Part shown: piece after piece, positions 1 to 10,213 of the stretch
Layout: each line of letters begins with the position of its first letter
Position numbering within the stretch: the first letter of the stretch is position 1
From: Amaranthus tricolor
Taxonomy: Eukaryota > Streptophyta > Magnoliopsida > Caryophyllales > Amaranthaceae
DNA: 64,000 nt
Direction of reading: 5' to 3'
Assembly (NCBI RefSeq): GCF_026212465.1
Contig: NC_080059.1
Span: forward strand, 15,056,135-15,120,134
The notes under the pieces: generated by a model
Told to the model about the DNA's origin: nothing
What the model saw: the letters and a program-made list of their open reading frames with translations, nothing else
Databases searched by the model: none
Position numbers and translations under genes: made by a program

Positions 1-297
1 AGAAAATATGCGGAAGCCATGAATGCGATTAAGGTGCTGAATGGGTACTCAATCTTGGATAAAAAACTAAACATTTCTTTGGCAAAATATAACAAAGGGG
101 GGTCTCCTATCAGTAGTACCAGGCCTAAAGTGAGCATCTTGAGGAATAGAAGGATCTCTACACCAACACTCAGAGATGAAAGAACGTACTTCTCTGCCCT
201 TATGGGGGAAAACCCAGGAGAACATCAGACTTACAGCAGCCCAGCTCCATCCCTGTTCAGTTTACGCTCAACGTTGAGGAGAATGAACACAATGTGA
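1..297 (+). pseudogene. LINE ORF1, N-terminal piece (end of RRM-like domain)
   Basis: Open in frame 1 from the window edge to a TGA at 295-297. The first residues (AMNAIKVLNGYSILDKKLNISLA with neighbours) look like the last helix and strand of an RRM, as in plant LINE ORF1 proteins. The downstream ORF1 reading frame is already open across about 200-293 in frame 3 and encodes sensible residues (QFTLNVEENEHN), so the two pieces look like one ORF1 split by a small indel between about 200 and 290. The start codon is outside the window. Role by family: RNA-binding chaperone of the LINE RNP. Confidence 0.7.
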
Positions 298-2096
298 ACT
301 TACTAAAATATGCCGTCATTGCAGAAAATTCAGATGTTTTTGACATTGGCCGCAAAAAAACAGAGGTTTCAGACGCCTATCCCCCTGTAAAGGGTATGTT
401 CTTCCTATCTCCCACAAAAATTCTCCTTTCTTTTGATTGCGAACTTGATGCTGTTGCTGCTGTGAGTGAGGATTGTGTGTTGTGGAATCTGTTTGATGAT
501 ATTAGGAGATGTTCAGAGGGTGAAATGTTTGATGACAGACTAGTATGGCTGGAATGTTTTGGGATAAATCCGAAATGCTGGAGCTTAAAGAACCTTAAAT
601 CTGTAGTAGAATTATGGGGGCCTGTCATTAGCGTTGTAGACTCTGTCCATGACTTACCTAGTCTTACCTCTGCCCGTATTATGGTTAGAACTAAAGCACA
701 AAACAAGATAGATTCGCGAATTAGACTGCTGTTTGAACATGGGAGTTGTGATGTGTGGGTGAAGGAATGTGCTGCCCCTGCTCACAGTTCTGACCGAAAT
801 CCTCAGCACCATTTATTGGTAGATGTTGATGTCGCTGCTGATGATCCTGAGGATAGGGATGAAAGATCTGGAACACAGGTGTTTGGGGTCTCAGTGTTAG
901 AAGATCAGACCAGAAATGGAAATAAACCTGATTGTGCTAGCAAGGTTGATGACAGGCTGAAAAACAGTATTGTAGTGCCTGAATATGACGCTGGGGATGC
1001 CAGAAGGAGTGAGTGCCTCTATGAATCTGAGGAGAAATTCGAATGTGATCACAACGTTGGCTTGCAATCTGGAACACAGGTGATTGGGGTCTCAGTGTTA
1101 GAAGATCGAACCAGAATCGGAAATAAAATGGATTGTGCGTGCAGGGTTGATGATAGACTTGAAAACAGAATTGATGTGCCTGAATATGACGTTGGGGATG
1201 CCAGAAGGAGTACGTGCCATTATGAATCTGAGGATAGCTTTGATTGTGATCACAACGTTGGTCATAGCGTTGATAGAAGGTTGGAAGGTGATGATGTCTG
1301 TGTTGGATGTCATGAAGATCAGTTTGATGCTGTGGAGGGTCTTGTGTTCAGTAGAGATCATGATGATGACAGAATTGACAATACGGATGACATTTTATCA
1401 GAAAATATTGCGGCAAAGAAGCAGGAAATGGCTGCTGGTTCGAAGGCTGATGATGACAGCTTACACCAAAGTGATCACAGAATTGTGACTAACTTTGATA
1501 GTAGTCACTATTCTGGTCCCAGACTACAGTATGACGGAGAATGTGATCGTCACAATACTGAATGTCAGGAGGTGAGAATAGCAACAAAAGAAACGACAGC
1601 TTATGAGATGGATCACAATGACAGTCATGGGAGTTTGAAGGACACACTAGACGATGAGTTTCTGAATACCTGGGATTTTTTGGGCTGTAGAAACAAGCAA
1701 CTAACTTGTAAAAGTGATTCCTTTGTTGATCCTTTGTTGGCTGACTTGGAAAACAGGCTTAGTTGTCCGAATTTGAATGCATGGATCGACCCGATTGTTG
1801 TTAATGAAACAGTGGAGTTGCATCCCGTTAAGGAACAGCAGGCTCAGCAGAGAGTGTCTGTTCTGGCTGATGAATTTGCAAGCAGAGGTAGACGACCTCG
1901 AGGAAGACCGAAAAAATCAAACCTGCCCTCAGTGTGTTCCCCTAAAGCCTCCCCTGTCCCAAAAGGCTTAGTTGAAGCTCAGCGCTCGTGGGAAACGGCA
2001 AAAATGTTGGGAATTTCCTCAAGTGACGAGACAACAATGATCGCGGGAATTAGAAAATCGAAAAGGATACTCATCATGGAGGATACGGATACATGA
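294..2096 (+). CDS. LINE ORF1 main part: DUF4283-like region, acidic repeats, AT-hook
   Basis: Open to TGA/TAG-flanked end at 2096. The GTG at 294 is only where the open frame is usually cut; the protein really continues from upstream. Residues ~1-140 (WNLFDDIRRC, VWLECFGINPKCW, ELWG) match the pattern of the DUF4283-type domain of plant LINE ORF1/gag-like proteins. Then comes a long Asp/Glu/His-rich linker that contains a tandem duplication of 67 residues (870-1070 and 1071-1271). The C-terminus has an AT-hook-like core (RGRRPRGRPKK, about 1888-1920), implying DNA binding. No CCHC knuckle is visible. It lies 49 bp upstream of the ORF2 start. Confidence 0.75.
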   Translation: MNLLKYAVIAENSDVFDIGRKKTEVSDAYPPVKGMFFLSPTKILLSFDCELDAVAAVSEDCVLWNLFDDIRRCSEGEMFDDRLVWLECFGINPKCWSLKNLKSVVELWGPVISVVDSVHDLPSLTSARIMVRTKAQNKIDSRIRLLFEHGSCDVWVKECAAPAHSSDRNPQHHLLVDVDVAADDPEDRDERSGTQVFGVSVLEDQTRNGNKPDCASKVDDRLKNSIVVPEYDAGDARRSECLYESEEKFECDHNVGLQSGTQVIGVSVLEDRTRIGNKMDCACRVDDRLENRIDVPEYDVGDARRSTCHYESEDSFDCDHNVGHSVDRRLEGDDVCVGCHEDQFDAVEGLVFSRDHDDDRIDNTDDILSENIAAKKQEMAAGSKADDDSLHQSDHRIVTNFDSSHYSGPRLQYDGECDRHNTECQEVRIATKETTAYEMDHNDSHGSLKDTLDDEFLNTWDFLGCRNKQLTCKSDSFVDPLLADLENRLSCPNLNAWIDPIVVNETVELHPVKEQQAQQRVSVLADEFASRGRRPRGRPKKSNLPSVCSPKASPVPKGLVEAQRSWETAKMLGISSSDETTMIAGIRKSKRILIMEDTDT

Positions 2097-2145
2097 CTAG
2101 AAGGCAATCTACTGTTGTATGGAGATCTCTGTTTATGTTGTTGTT

Positions 2146-5100
2146 ATGAACTGTTTATTTTGGAACATTAGAGGGATCGGAAAAGGTGAAAAGATTGTAT
2201 CAATTAGGAAATTAATCGATACGCACAAAATTTCTCTTATGGGCCTCGTTGAAACAAAACACAAAAAATGAAACAAAACACAAAAAAACACTCAAAAGTA
2301 GAATTAAAAGACTGTGGGGCAATGACGATTATGACCTATGTGAAGTGTATGCATCTGACGGACTTGGGGGAGGTGTTGCAGCAATTTGGGATACTTCTAC
2401 CCTTAGAGTCTCGAATAAACTATGTGGTGTCAGATGGATTCTACTTGAAGGATGTATTATAAATGCGAACTTCGAGTGTGCTATAGGTGTCATATATGGG
2501 CCAAGCGACAGAGCGGGAAGACTGCACATGTTTACAGAGCTCAAAAGTGCAATCACTAATATAAACAAGCCAACCCTCCTGTTGGGTGATTTCAATGTGA
2601 TTTTACACTCCTGGGAAAGAATGGGAACGTTTAGATGTGACCGGAGTACATATGATTTCTCATGCTGGATTCGGGATCTAGGGCTTATAGATGTTCCTCT
2701 CCATGGCTTGAGATTCACCTGGAGAAGAAACGATTCCAAGAGCAAGTTAGACAGGGGACTATGCTGCAATGGGTGGTTGATGAAATTTCCAAAGTTAAAG
2801 CTGGTGGGCCTTAAAAGAAGCTGCTCGGACCACAACCCCCTTCTTCTGAATTTGGAAGACACGTATAACTCGGGACCAAAACCGTTCAGAACCTTTGACG
2901 CTTGGTTCTTGAACCCGAAGTTCAAAATGTCCATCCGTAATGAATGGGTAAACCTGCTGCCAGTACCCCTGAACGACAAGCTAAAGATCCTAAAGGGCCC
3001 CATGAAAGTTTGGAGCAGAAAACACTTTGATCATTTAGATGACAAAATCAGGAATCTCGAATCGGCCATACACTATCTGGAAAGGCTCAGTGATGATCGA
3101 TTGCTAAACGACATGGAGAAAGCCAGACTTAATGCAGCGCAATCTCTTCTCCAATCTTGTCTTATTAGAAGGGAGAGAATTTGGAGGCAAAAAGCTAGAT
3201 CCTACGGCTTTAAAATGAAGGACCACAACACAAAATTCTTCATCGCCTCAACTTTAATCAGAAGGAAGCGAAACGAGATTGTCAAAACAAAGGTGAATGG
3301 CAGATGCATACAGGGGGTTTCAAGCCTCAAAGCTGAAATCAGATCTTTCTTCTCTCAGAGGTTCTCTCAGGATTCAATACCAGATTTTGATTTCGATTTG
3401 GGCAATCACCCTAAGATCTCTGCAGAACAAGCAACCTCCCTGGAAGCTTACCCCTCCAGGGTAGAGGTAAAGAATGCAGTCTGGGCTTGTGGTGTTGATA
3501 AAGCCCCGGGTTTCGATGGATACAACTTCAGGTTCATAAGAGAAATGTCGGAGGTAATCGAGGAGGAAGTTTATGATTTCATTCTGGCTTTTTTTCAATC
3601 TCGGGTATCAATGAGGAGCATCAATATTACCTGGGTTTCTCTGATTTCAAAGGTTGCTGATCCTACATCTATAGATGAGTACAGATCGATAAGTATGGTG
3701 GGTGCCCTTTACAAGATCATTTCAAAACTTCTCTCCATACGCCTGAAAGAAGTGATGTCCCACCTCGTTGATGAATCACAGAGTGCTTTTGTTATGAATA
3801 GACAAATCCTCGACGGTGTTTTAATTGCAAACGAATCCCTCAGGTGGCTGAAAAAGAAGAAAATACATGGCACACTGCTTAAGCTGGACTTCCAAAAAGC
3901 TTATGACTCCGTTAACTGGTCGTTCCTGAAAATGGTTATGATTAAACTTGGTTTCGGGAGAAAATGGATAGGATGGATTATGAACAGCGTCATAACAGCA
4001 TCAATGTCTATTATACTGAATGGTACACCGCTGGAACCCTTCAAGATGGAAAAGGGCTTGAGGCAAGGTGACCCCCTATCGCCTTACCTCTTCATTTTGG
4101 TGAGTGAAATGCTGGCTTTCTTCCTCAAGAGGGCAAATGACATGCACCTGATTGCTGACATCCCAATAGGAAAGGAAAAAGTAAAATTGCAACAACGTCA
4201 ATTTGCGGATGACACCCTCATTTTTGCTCCAAAAGACTCCGAATGCATTATAAACTATTTTCGAATCCTGGATGTATTCGCGGTGATGTCTGGATTACAG
4301 CTGAACTACAGTAAATCATGTTTTATCTCTTGGAATGCTGCGGATCACGAATGGGCAAAGGGCATCGCAATTTCCTTTGGATGTCGCAATTTGGGTCTCC
4401 CCCTTGGCAACAATATGAATAGGACATCTGCGTGGAAACCTGTCATTGAAAAAATTCAGAACAGATTGGCATCATGGAAGGCGAGAACCCTATCCAGGGC
4501 AGGAAGGCTCACTCTCATCAAAAGTGTCCTCAATAGCCTGCCAGTATACTACATGAGCATGTTTAAAATGCCGAGATCAATAGCAATGAAAATAGTGAAA
4601 ATGCAAAGAAGCTTTTTCTGGGGAGGAGGCAGTGGTGAAAAGAAGTACCTCCCAATCGTCAAATGGTCTTCGATCGAACTTCCAAAGGAACTGGGAGATC
4701 TTGGAGTTGGAAATATTATGTACAAAAACCTGATATTGCTCTTTAAATGGTGGTGGCGATTCACGGAGTCAAATAACACGCTGTGGAAAAGTATTCTCAT
4801 GTCAGTATATGCACTCAAAGGCCTGAAAGCTTCCTCGGAGAATTTTGGACAGGTAAAAGAAGGCACATGGTCTCATATGATGAAAAATGATGCTATCACC
4901 TCAAAGATCAGATCGACAATCGAAGAGGGAATGAGCTTGACTGTTGGGAGAGGTAACTCTATCCTATTCTGGCACGATAAATGGTGTGATCTAGGTCCAC
5001 TAAAAGGAGTTTTCCCTAGGCTATTTTCCATATCCACACAGAGAAACAGCTTCATAGCACATATGGGTTCTTGGCATGAAGGATCATGGTCTTGGAACCT

Positions 5101-5803
5101 AAGATGGAGAAGAATCTTATATGACTGGGAACGGGAGGACGTTGCACGGCTATCACAAATCCTCGAGCAGATACAGCCAAATTCCGACTCATCAGACGGG
5201 GTCATCTGGAGGGGTTCAGGTAGCTCATCTTTCCATGTCAAGAGTATCTCTGATAAGATCTATGAATCCTCGTCACCAATCATCCCCAAACAATCTGTAA
5301 TATCAATATGGCAAAGTCTTACCCCTCCCAGAGCACAGCTGACTGTCTGGTTAGCACACTTGGAAAAACTCAAAACATGTGATATCCTATTGGAGAAAGG
5401 CATCATCTCCCCCCAGCAGGCACTCTGCCCCTTCTGCAACTTTGAAATAGAGTCAAACTCCCACGTGCTATTCACCTGCTCATTCTCATGGGGTATCTGG
5501 ATGGAAGTGTTGAATTGGTGGGGTATCCTGGGTGTCCTACATAGAAACTGCGGGATTTTCTGTGTTCAATGGAACGGCTTAATTAAAAGCCGAAAATGGG
5601 GTAAACTCTGAAAACTTGTCCTTGGATGCATGATCTGGTCACTGTGGTACACAAGAAATAAAGTCAAGTTTGAGCTAGTCCCCCCCGACCAAAGGAAAAC
5701 TAGCTACTCCTTGAAAATCAGAATCGGTGTGTGGGCAAAGGAAATGCTTGGCTTTATAGCTCTCTCCTCCTTGGTGAATCACAAGGATCTTCTTCAGTTG
5801 TAA
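2146..5803 (+). pseudogene. LINE ORF2: AP-type endonuclease, reverse transcriptase, zf-RVT; frameshift and stop
   Basis: ATG at 2146 begins the endonuclease (MNCLFWNIRGIG, catalytic Glu in GLVETK). A 19-bp direct repeat at 2251-2288 shifts the frame and gives a TGA at 2269-2271. The rest is open from 2249 to 5611. Visible motifs: endonuclease LGDFNVI (~2585) and SDHNPLLL (~2827); RT LKLDFQKAYDSVNW (~3880), LRQGDPLSPYLF (~4060) and catalytic FADD (~4201-4212); C-terminal zinc-finger zf-RVT (CPFC...H...C, ~5425-5480). A TGA at 5609-5611 interrupts the last 64 codons, which continue in frame to TAA at 5801-5803. No RNase H domain is seen. By family, this enzyme nicks target DNA and primes reverse transcription of the LINE RNA there. 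Confidence 0.93.
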
Positions 5804-5901
5804 CGTTTCTTAGTCATGAGGGAGGCAAAAGGCGCACGATGATGCCGTTTTATCTTTGCATTTTGGGGTGATTTTTCCATCTATCTGTAGTTGATCCTTG
5901 T

Positions 5902-5952
<51 letters not shown>

Positions 5953-6226
5953 CGTTTTTTCTGTTTTTTTTTTCTTTCCTGGTCTATAGCTGGTGTATAT
6001 ATGGTGTGTAAGGTGAAATCGCTGACGGCATATGGTGTGAACGGTGTAAACAGGTCATGTTCGTTTTGGTGATGCATAGCCCACCCCTATGCTGTTTTGG
6101 GTGGCCTGACGCTGGTCCCCCTTGCCCAATGGCTTTTTCCCTACGGGGTTTTTTGTGCCGGCGGGCTTGGGCTGGCCGAGGTGTCAGTGTTTTGACTCTT
6201 GTGCTCTATATATTTCCCTAACTTTC
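5804..6226 (+). other. LINE 3'UTR with long T-run
   Basis: Non-coding sequence between the ORF2 stop and the poly(A) tail. It holds a 47-bp T-run at 5906-5952, a second T-rich patch at 5956-5980, and a GC-rich block at 6090-6185 that ends with a run into the A-tail. The position and the A-tail mark it as the element's 3'UTR. The T-run was probably expanded after insertion or during reverse transcription. Confidence 0.75.
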
Positions 6227-6256
6227 AAAAAAAAAAAAAAAAAAAAAAAAAAAACA

Positions 6257-6439
<183 letters not shown>

Positions 6440-6553
6440 TTACGTTTCCCATGCGTATCAGCACAATGAAGAAAATGCGTGGACAAACGGGATCTATATC
6501 CAGAGCCACATTTTCGAAATGAACAGCAGTAAAGGTACACAATGCAACACAAT

Positions 6554-7250
6554 TCGATTTTATGGGTTTTTATTCTTTTTTTGGACTTTCGCTCATAAAG
6601 TATTTCAAAACTTTGTTTGTTAGAAAACAACTTGGCACACAACACTATTTGGTATATATTATTGTGTTGAAGTGGTTAGAATAGTAAATCATTTTCATAT
6701 GCTAGAAATTAGTTGGTAAGTTGCGATTTTATGAGTTTTTAAGTGTTTTTGCTACTTTGCGCATAAAGTAGCTCAAACTTGGTTTGTTTTGCACGAAACT
6801 TGGCACACAATACTATTTGGTATATATTATTGTGTTGAAGTTGTTAGAATTGAAAATCATAGTCATATGCTAGAAATTACATGTTAAGTTGCGATTTTAA
6901 GGTTTTTTAAGCGTTTTTAGCACTTTTGCGCATAAAATACGTCAAACTTGGTGTATTTTGCACGAAACTTGGCACACAACACTATTTGGTATATATTATT
7001 GTGTTGAAGTTGTTAGAATTGAAAATCATAGTCATATGCTAGAAATTACGTGTTAAGTTGCGATTTTATGCGTTTTTAAGCTTTTTTGGCACTTTCGTGC
7101 ATAAAGTACTTGGTTTTTTGTACGACATTTGGCACACAACACTATTTGGTGTAAGTTATTGTTCGAAGTGGTTAGTATTGAAAATCATAGTCATATGCTA
7201 GAAATTACGTGTTGAGTTTAGATTTTATGGGTTTTTAAGCTTTTTTGGCA
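6554..7250 (+). repeat. ~169-bp tandem repeat, 4 copies plus a partial
   Basis: Units start at about 6554, 6723, 6891, 7060 and 7219 (the last one cut off after ~35 bp). Each unit contains GCGATTTTATG, a CGCATAAAGTA-like word, CTTGGCACACAACACTATTTGG and a CATATGCTAGAAATTA core. Units 2 and 3 are most alike; unit 4 is about 10 bp shorter. The array sits directly upstream of a splice-acceptor-like site at ~7282, so it appears to be intronic within the CACTA gene. Confidence 0.9.
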
Positions 7251-7282
7251 CTAACATCTATTTTCTCTTAGTGCTTTCGACA

Positions 7283-7660
<378 letters not shown>

Positions 7661-8191
7661 GTATGTTGCTAATTTTTGTTCTTGGTTAATTGTAATTAGT
7701 TTAGATTTTTAGGACTTTAATGTATATATGTACGTACATATTATTATATTATATATACGATTAAGAGTTTATTATTACAAAGAGATTATTGGTGATTATT
7801 TGTGATTATCATTGGATTATTGGATTAATCATTGTTTATTACATTGTACATTATTATTGGATTATTATTAGTATTAAACGAAAAAACAAAAAAAAATAAT
7901 TATAATATATGCTGCAGGCCACCAAAAAAATCGCAGCACATAGTTAAAGACTATATGCTGCGGTTTTCTGGAGGCCGGAAGTAAATAGTCTTTAACTATA
8001 TGCTGCGGTTTTTGGGTGTCCCGCTACTGCGGTTTTAAACCGCAGCATTTAAAATAGGCTATCATCTGCTGCTATCACTAATACTTGGGGCCAAAACCGG
8101 ATCATATTATGGCCAAAAAACCGCAGCAAATGAGGTTTTTTCCACTAGTGTGAATATTAGATGGTGCAAACAAACATTAAAAATGAGGCAA

Positions 8192-8600
8192 TGATAATTG
8201 TTGAGCAAAAGAAACAAAAATTGAAAAGAAGTTGTATTGAATCACAAAGTTAAAAATGAAAATAAGAGGATAGGCTACATATATATAGCCTTTACTAATA
8301 GATAGCTGACCATTTAAAAGAAACACAGAGTTTGTTATAACTAAGTAATTTTCTGTTATAACAAACCTAAGACTAACTATTACAACCAGAATTACAACAC
8401 GTGTTAAAACAAAAGACAACAAATGTAAGATGGGCTGCTGCTTGCTGTATTCCTTTTAGCTACTGTCTGAGTTGTTTGCTTATGTTGTTGACAACACATT
8501 ATCAGTACACACCTTTAACAACTGCTCACCACTGCACACTTGCACATAAGATAGAAACTACTAGCAACACATGCACGTAACCAAATCATATATTCCAACA
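8192..8600 (-). repeat. Copia 3' LTR (409 bp)
   Basis: Matches the 5' LTR at 15406-15815 along its whole length in reverse complement and supplies the best-preserved LTR ends of this family: TGTTGG at the start and CA at the end. Confidence 0.88.
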
Positions 8601-8605
8601 TCCCT

Positions 8606-8606
8606 C

Positions 8607-8634
<28 letters not shown>
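8606..8634. repeat. C29 homopolymer (expanded polypurine tract)
   Basis: 29 consecutive C on plus (G on the coding strand of the copia fragment), exactly where the polypurine primer tract belongs. The related element at 23330-23345 has only a short TTTGAGGGAGG tract. Confidence 0.9.
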
Positions 8635-8638
<4 letters not shown>

Positions 8639-9080
8639 CTAGGAGGTGTTGTAAGAAACTTCTAGTTTGCCAAGCAAAACCTTGAATTGTGATGAGGGAA
8701 GTATTTTAGTTAGAACGTCAGCCAATTGATTCTTTGTTGGTAAGTAAGTCCAGCTCAGCAGTCCGTTAACAATCTTTTCTCTTGTGAAGTGGCAATCCAC
8801 TTCGATTTGCTTTGTGCGATCATGTAGGATAGGGTTCTTGGCAATGTGTATAGCTGATTGGTTATCACAATGGATAGTAATAGGCTCTAGCTTGGTCAGC
8901 CAAAGTTCTTGAATAATCCATACTACTTCAGAGGTTGCATTAGGAATGGCTCTATATTCAGCCTTTGAACTTGATGTAGAAACGGTTTGTTGTTTCTTTA
9001 ATTTCCATCTAATTGGGGAATTACCCAACATGAGAACATGTCCAGTAATTGATCTTCATGCGTTACGGCAGGCTGCCTAC
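8639..9080 (-). pseudogene. Copia RNase H domain (fragment)
   Basis: The open frame 9031-8639 reads SSSKAEYRA, HCDNQSAIHIA, IEVDCHFTREKI and YLPTKNQLADVLTK: the classic C-terminal RNase H of Ty1/copia pol. Coding similarity continues upstream to ~9080 (DW-AAC, SITGH) but is not open. The stop at 8639-8641 is next to the polypurine tract, as expected. It degrades the RNA strand in RNA:DNA hybrids in intact relatives. Here it is an orphan piece. Confidence 0.9.
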
Positions 9081-9131
9081 TCTGAGTTAGTAAAATGCGT
9101 TAGGGCATTACCCACAAGTGGAATATATGTT

Positions 9132-9647
9132 GTTGAGGGTGTGTTACTAGGTAAAATTCAATTTCACTGCGACATTTTTATTATATTTGAATGTCAGCGA
9201 TGATAAAATTTTCATTGCGGTCTTGTAGGTTCTTACACCATTGGACAAGGTCACTGCTTCGTTTTTCAAAGTCGAATATACAACTTCTCGGGACGAGGCG
9301 ACACAAACCCTTCATTGTCTCCTAGTTATGCTGCATTCTTCAAGACTAAATGCAAGCCAAATCCAAATCCCACCTAATCAGTTGTTCCATTGGATAAGAT
9401 TACACCAAGAGTTTTTGATAAAAACTACAACGTTATGGCGGGCCAAAATAAAGGGCTATACCATTCTAATCCTGCTCTTTTGACTAATCTTGAGACTAAG
9501 AGCTACATCTACCAACAAATTAAGTGTAAGGAATCAACTTTTTCTCAAGATTTTGGTGTGTCTATGTCTAAGATGATTAAACTATGGGTACTTACTAGTA
9601 ATGAAGGTGAAGTTAGGAAGACATGTGGTGTTTTTAATACATAAATT
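9132..9647 (+). pseudogene. Class III peroxidase pseudogene, end of exon 3 and exon 4
   Basis: Exon 4 (9229-9644, 416 nt, same length as in the three intact genes) follows an intron homologous to theirs (9151-9228). Only the last ~20 nt of exon 3 remain, ending at 9150. Two lesions are visible: the proximal heme-ligand His of the SHTIGQGHC motif is Tyr here (TAC, ~9233-9235), and a TAA stop stands at 9375-9377 where the intact genes have CAA. The rest (ITPRVFDKNY, KTCGVFNT) is open. The 5' half of the gene is lost at the junction with the copia fragment. The orientation is opposite to the other three copies. Confidence 0.92.
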
Positions 9648-10210
9648 ATGATCGTGGTTTAGCCCCGCTCATATTGTGAACAATGATTTATCACCGGGAC
9701 AAACAAACTACATTGTTATTAGCAAACTTACAAAGACAAAAAGTATATATCTTTTAATTGATTTTTTTTTAATCATTGAAATTAATAAAGTTGTGCATAG
9801 CACGAAAATTTATCTATCTCGTTATTAGATAATCAAATATCTTTTACGAAGTTCATTCACTGCTATTAGTTATTGATTGGCAATTAATGGCGGTGACAAG
9901 AATACTAATTGACACTACACTATAACAATAACAACTCCTATAACACAACAACAATTACCAACGAATCAGAAAGAACTTACAAATCATCTCCAAATCAAAC
10001 CCTAATTCTCATACACCTAGAATAACAAATCAAACTTAGACTCGTATTAATCCATGTATTATAGTAAGATTTATCAAATATTACTTGGATTTAGAGAAAA
10101 GGAGTACGAAAAAGAACATGAAACAAATTTTGAAAAAAATTGCTCACAAGATTGCGGTGGTTGTCCGTGAGCAAAAAAAACGTATTTGACCACACTGCTT
10201 GTTGATGTTA
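9648..10210 (+). other. 3' flank of the dead peroxidase unit, no gene
   Basis: AT-rich, non-coding. It is homologous, in inverse orientation, to the 3' flanks of the intact genes (about 26540-27090, 33900-34510 and 53880-54390). This shows that the duplicated unit included several hundred bp downstream of the gene. Confidence 0.75.
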
Positions 10211-10213
10211 ATG
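10211..10213. other. TSD (ATG), left, of CACTA element
   Basis: Direct repeat of 12533-12535, immediately outside the CACTA termini. Confidence 0.85.

Larger units (their letters stand above)
1..6254 (+). mobile_element. LINE (L1-type non-LTR retrotransposon), 5' end outside window
   Basis: Two ORFs in the order expected for a plant L1-type LINE: ORF1 (end of an RRM-like fold, acidic linker, AT-hook) to 2096, then ORF2 (endonuclease, reverse transcriptase, C-terminal zinc finger) at 2146-5803. A 3'UTR of about 420 bp follows, and an A-run at 6227-6254 is the poly(A) tail. A (TA)n tract follows directly. The copy cannot be autonomous as it stands: ORF2 carries a frame-breaking 19-bp duplication near its start and an in-frame TGA near its end, and ORF1 changes frame near 200-290. 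The 5'UTR and 5' TSD lie outside the window. Confidence 0.93.
8192..9082 (-). mobile_element. Copia retrotransposon, 3' fragment (RNase H plus 3' LTR)
   Basis: On the minus strand the order is RNase H coding DNA (9082 to 8639), a polypurine tract seen on plus as C-runs (8602-8634), and then a 3' LTR (8600 to 8192). The LTR starts TGTTGGAATATATG and ends near ATTATCA. It is clearly homologous to the LTR at 15406-15815 of the copia element on the plus strand. Gag, protease, integrase and most of RT are missing. The left edge of the LTR sits 41 bp from the CACTA end at 8150; the other edge at ~9082 abuts the broken peroxidase unit. Confidence 0.9.

Noticed and set aside
6554..7250. CRISPR-like array
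   Set aside because: Units are ~169 bp, contiguous without spacers, in a plant transposon; an ordinary tandem repeat.
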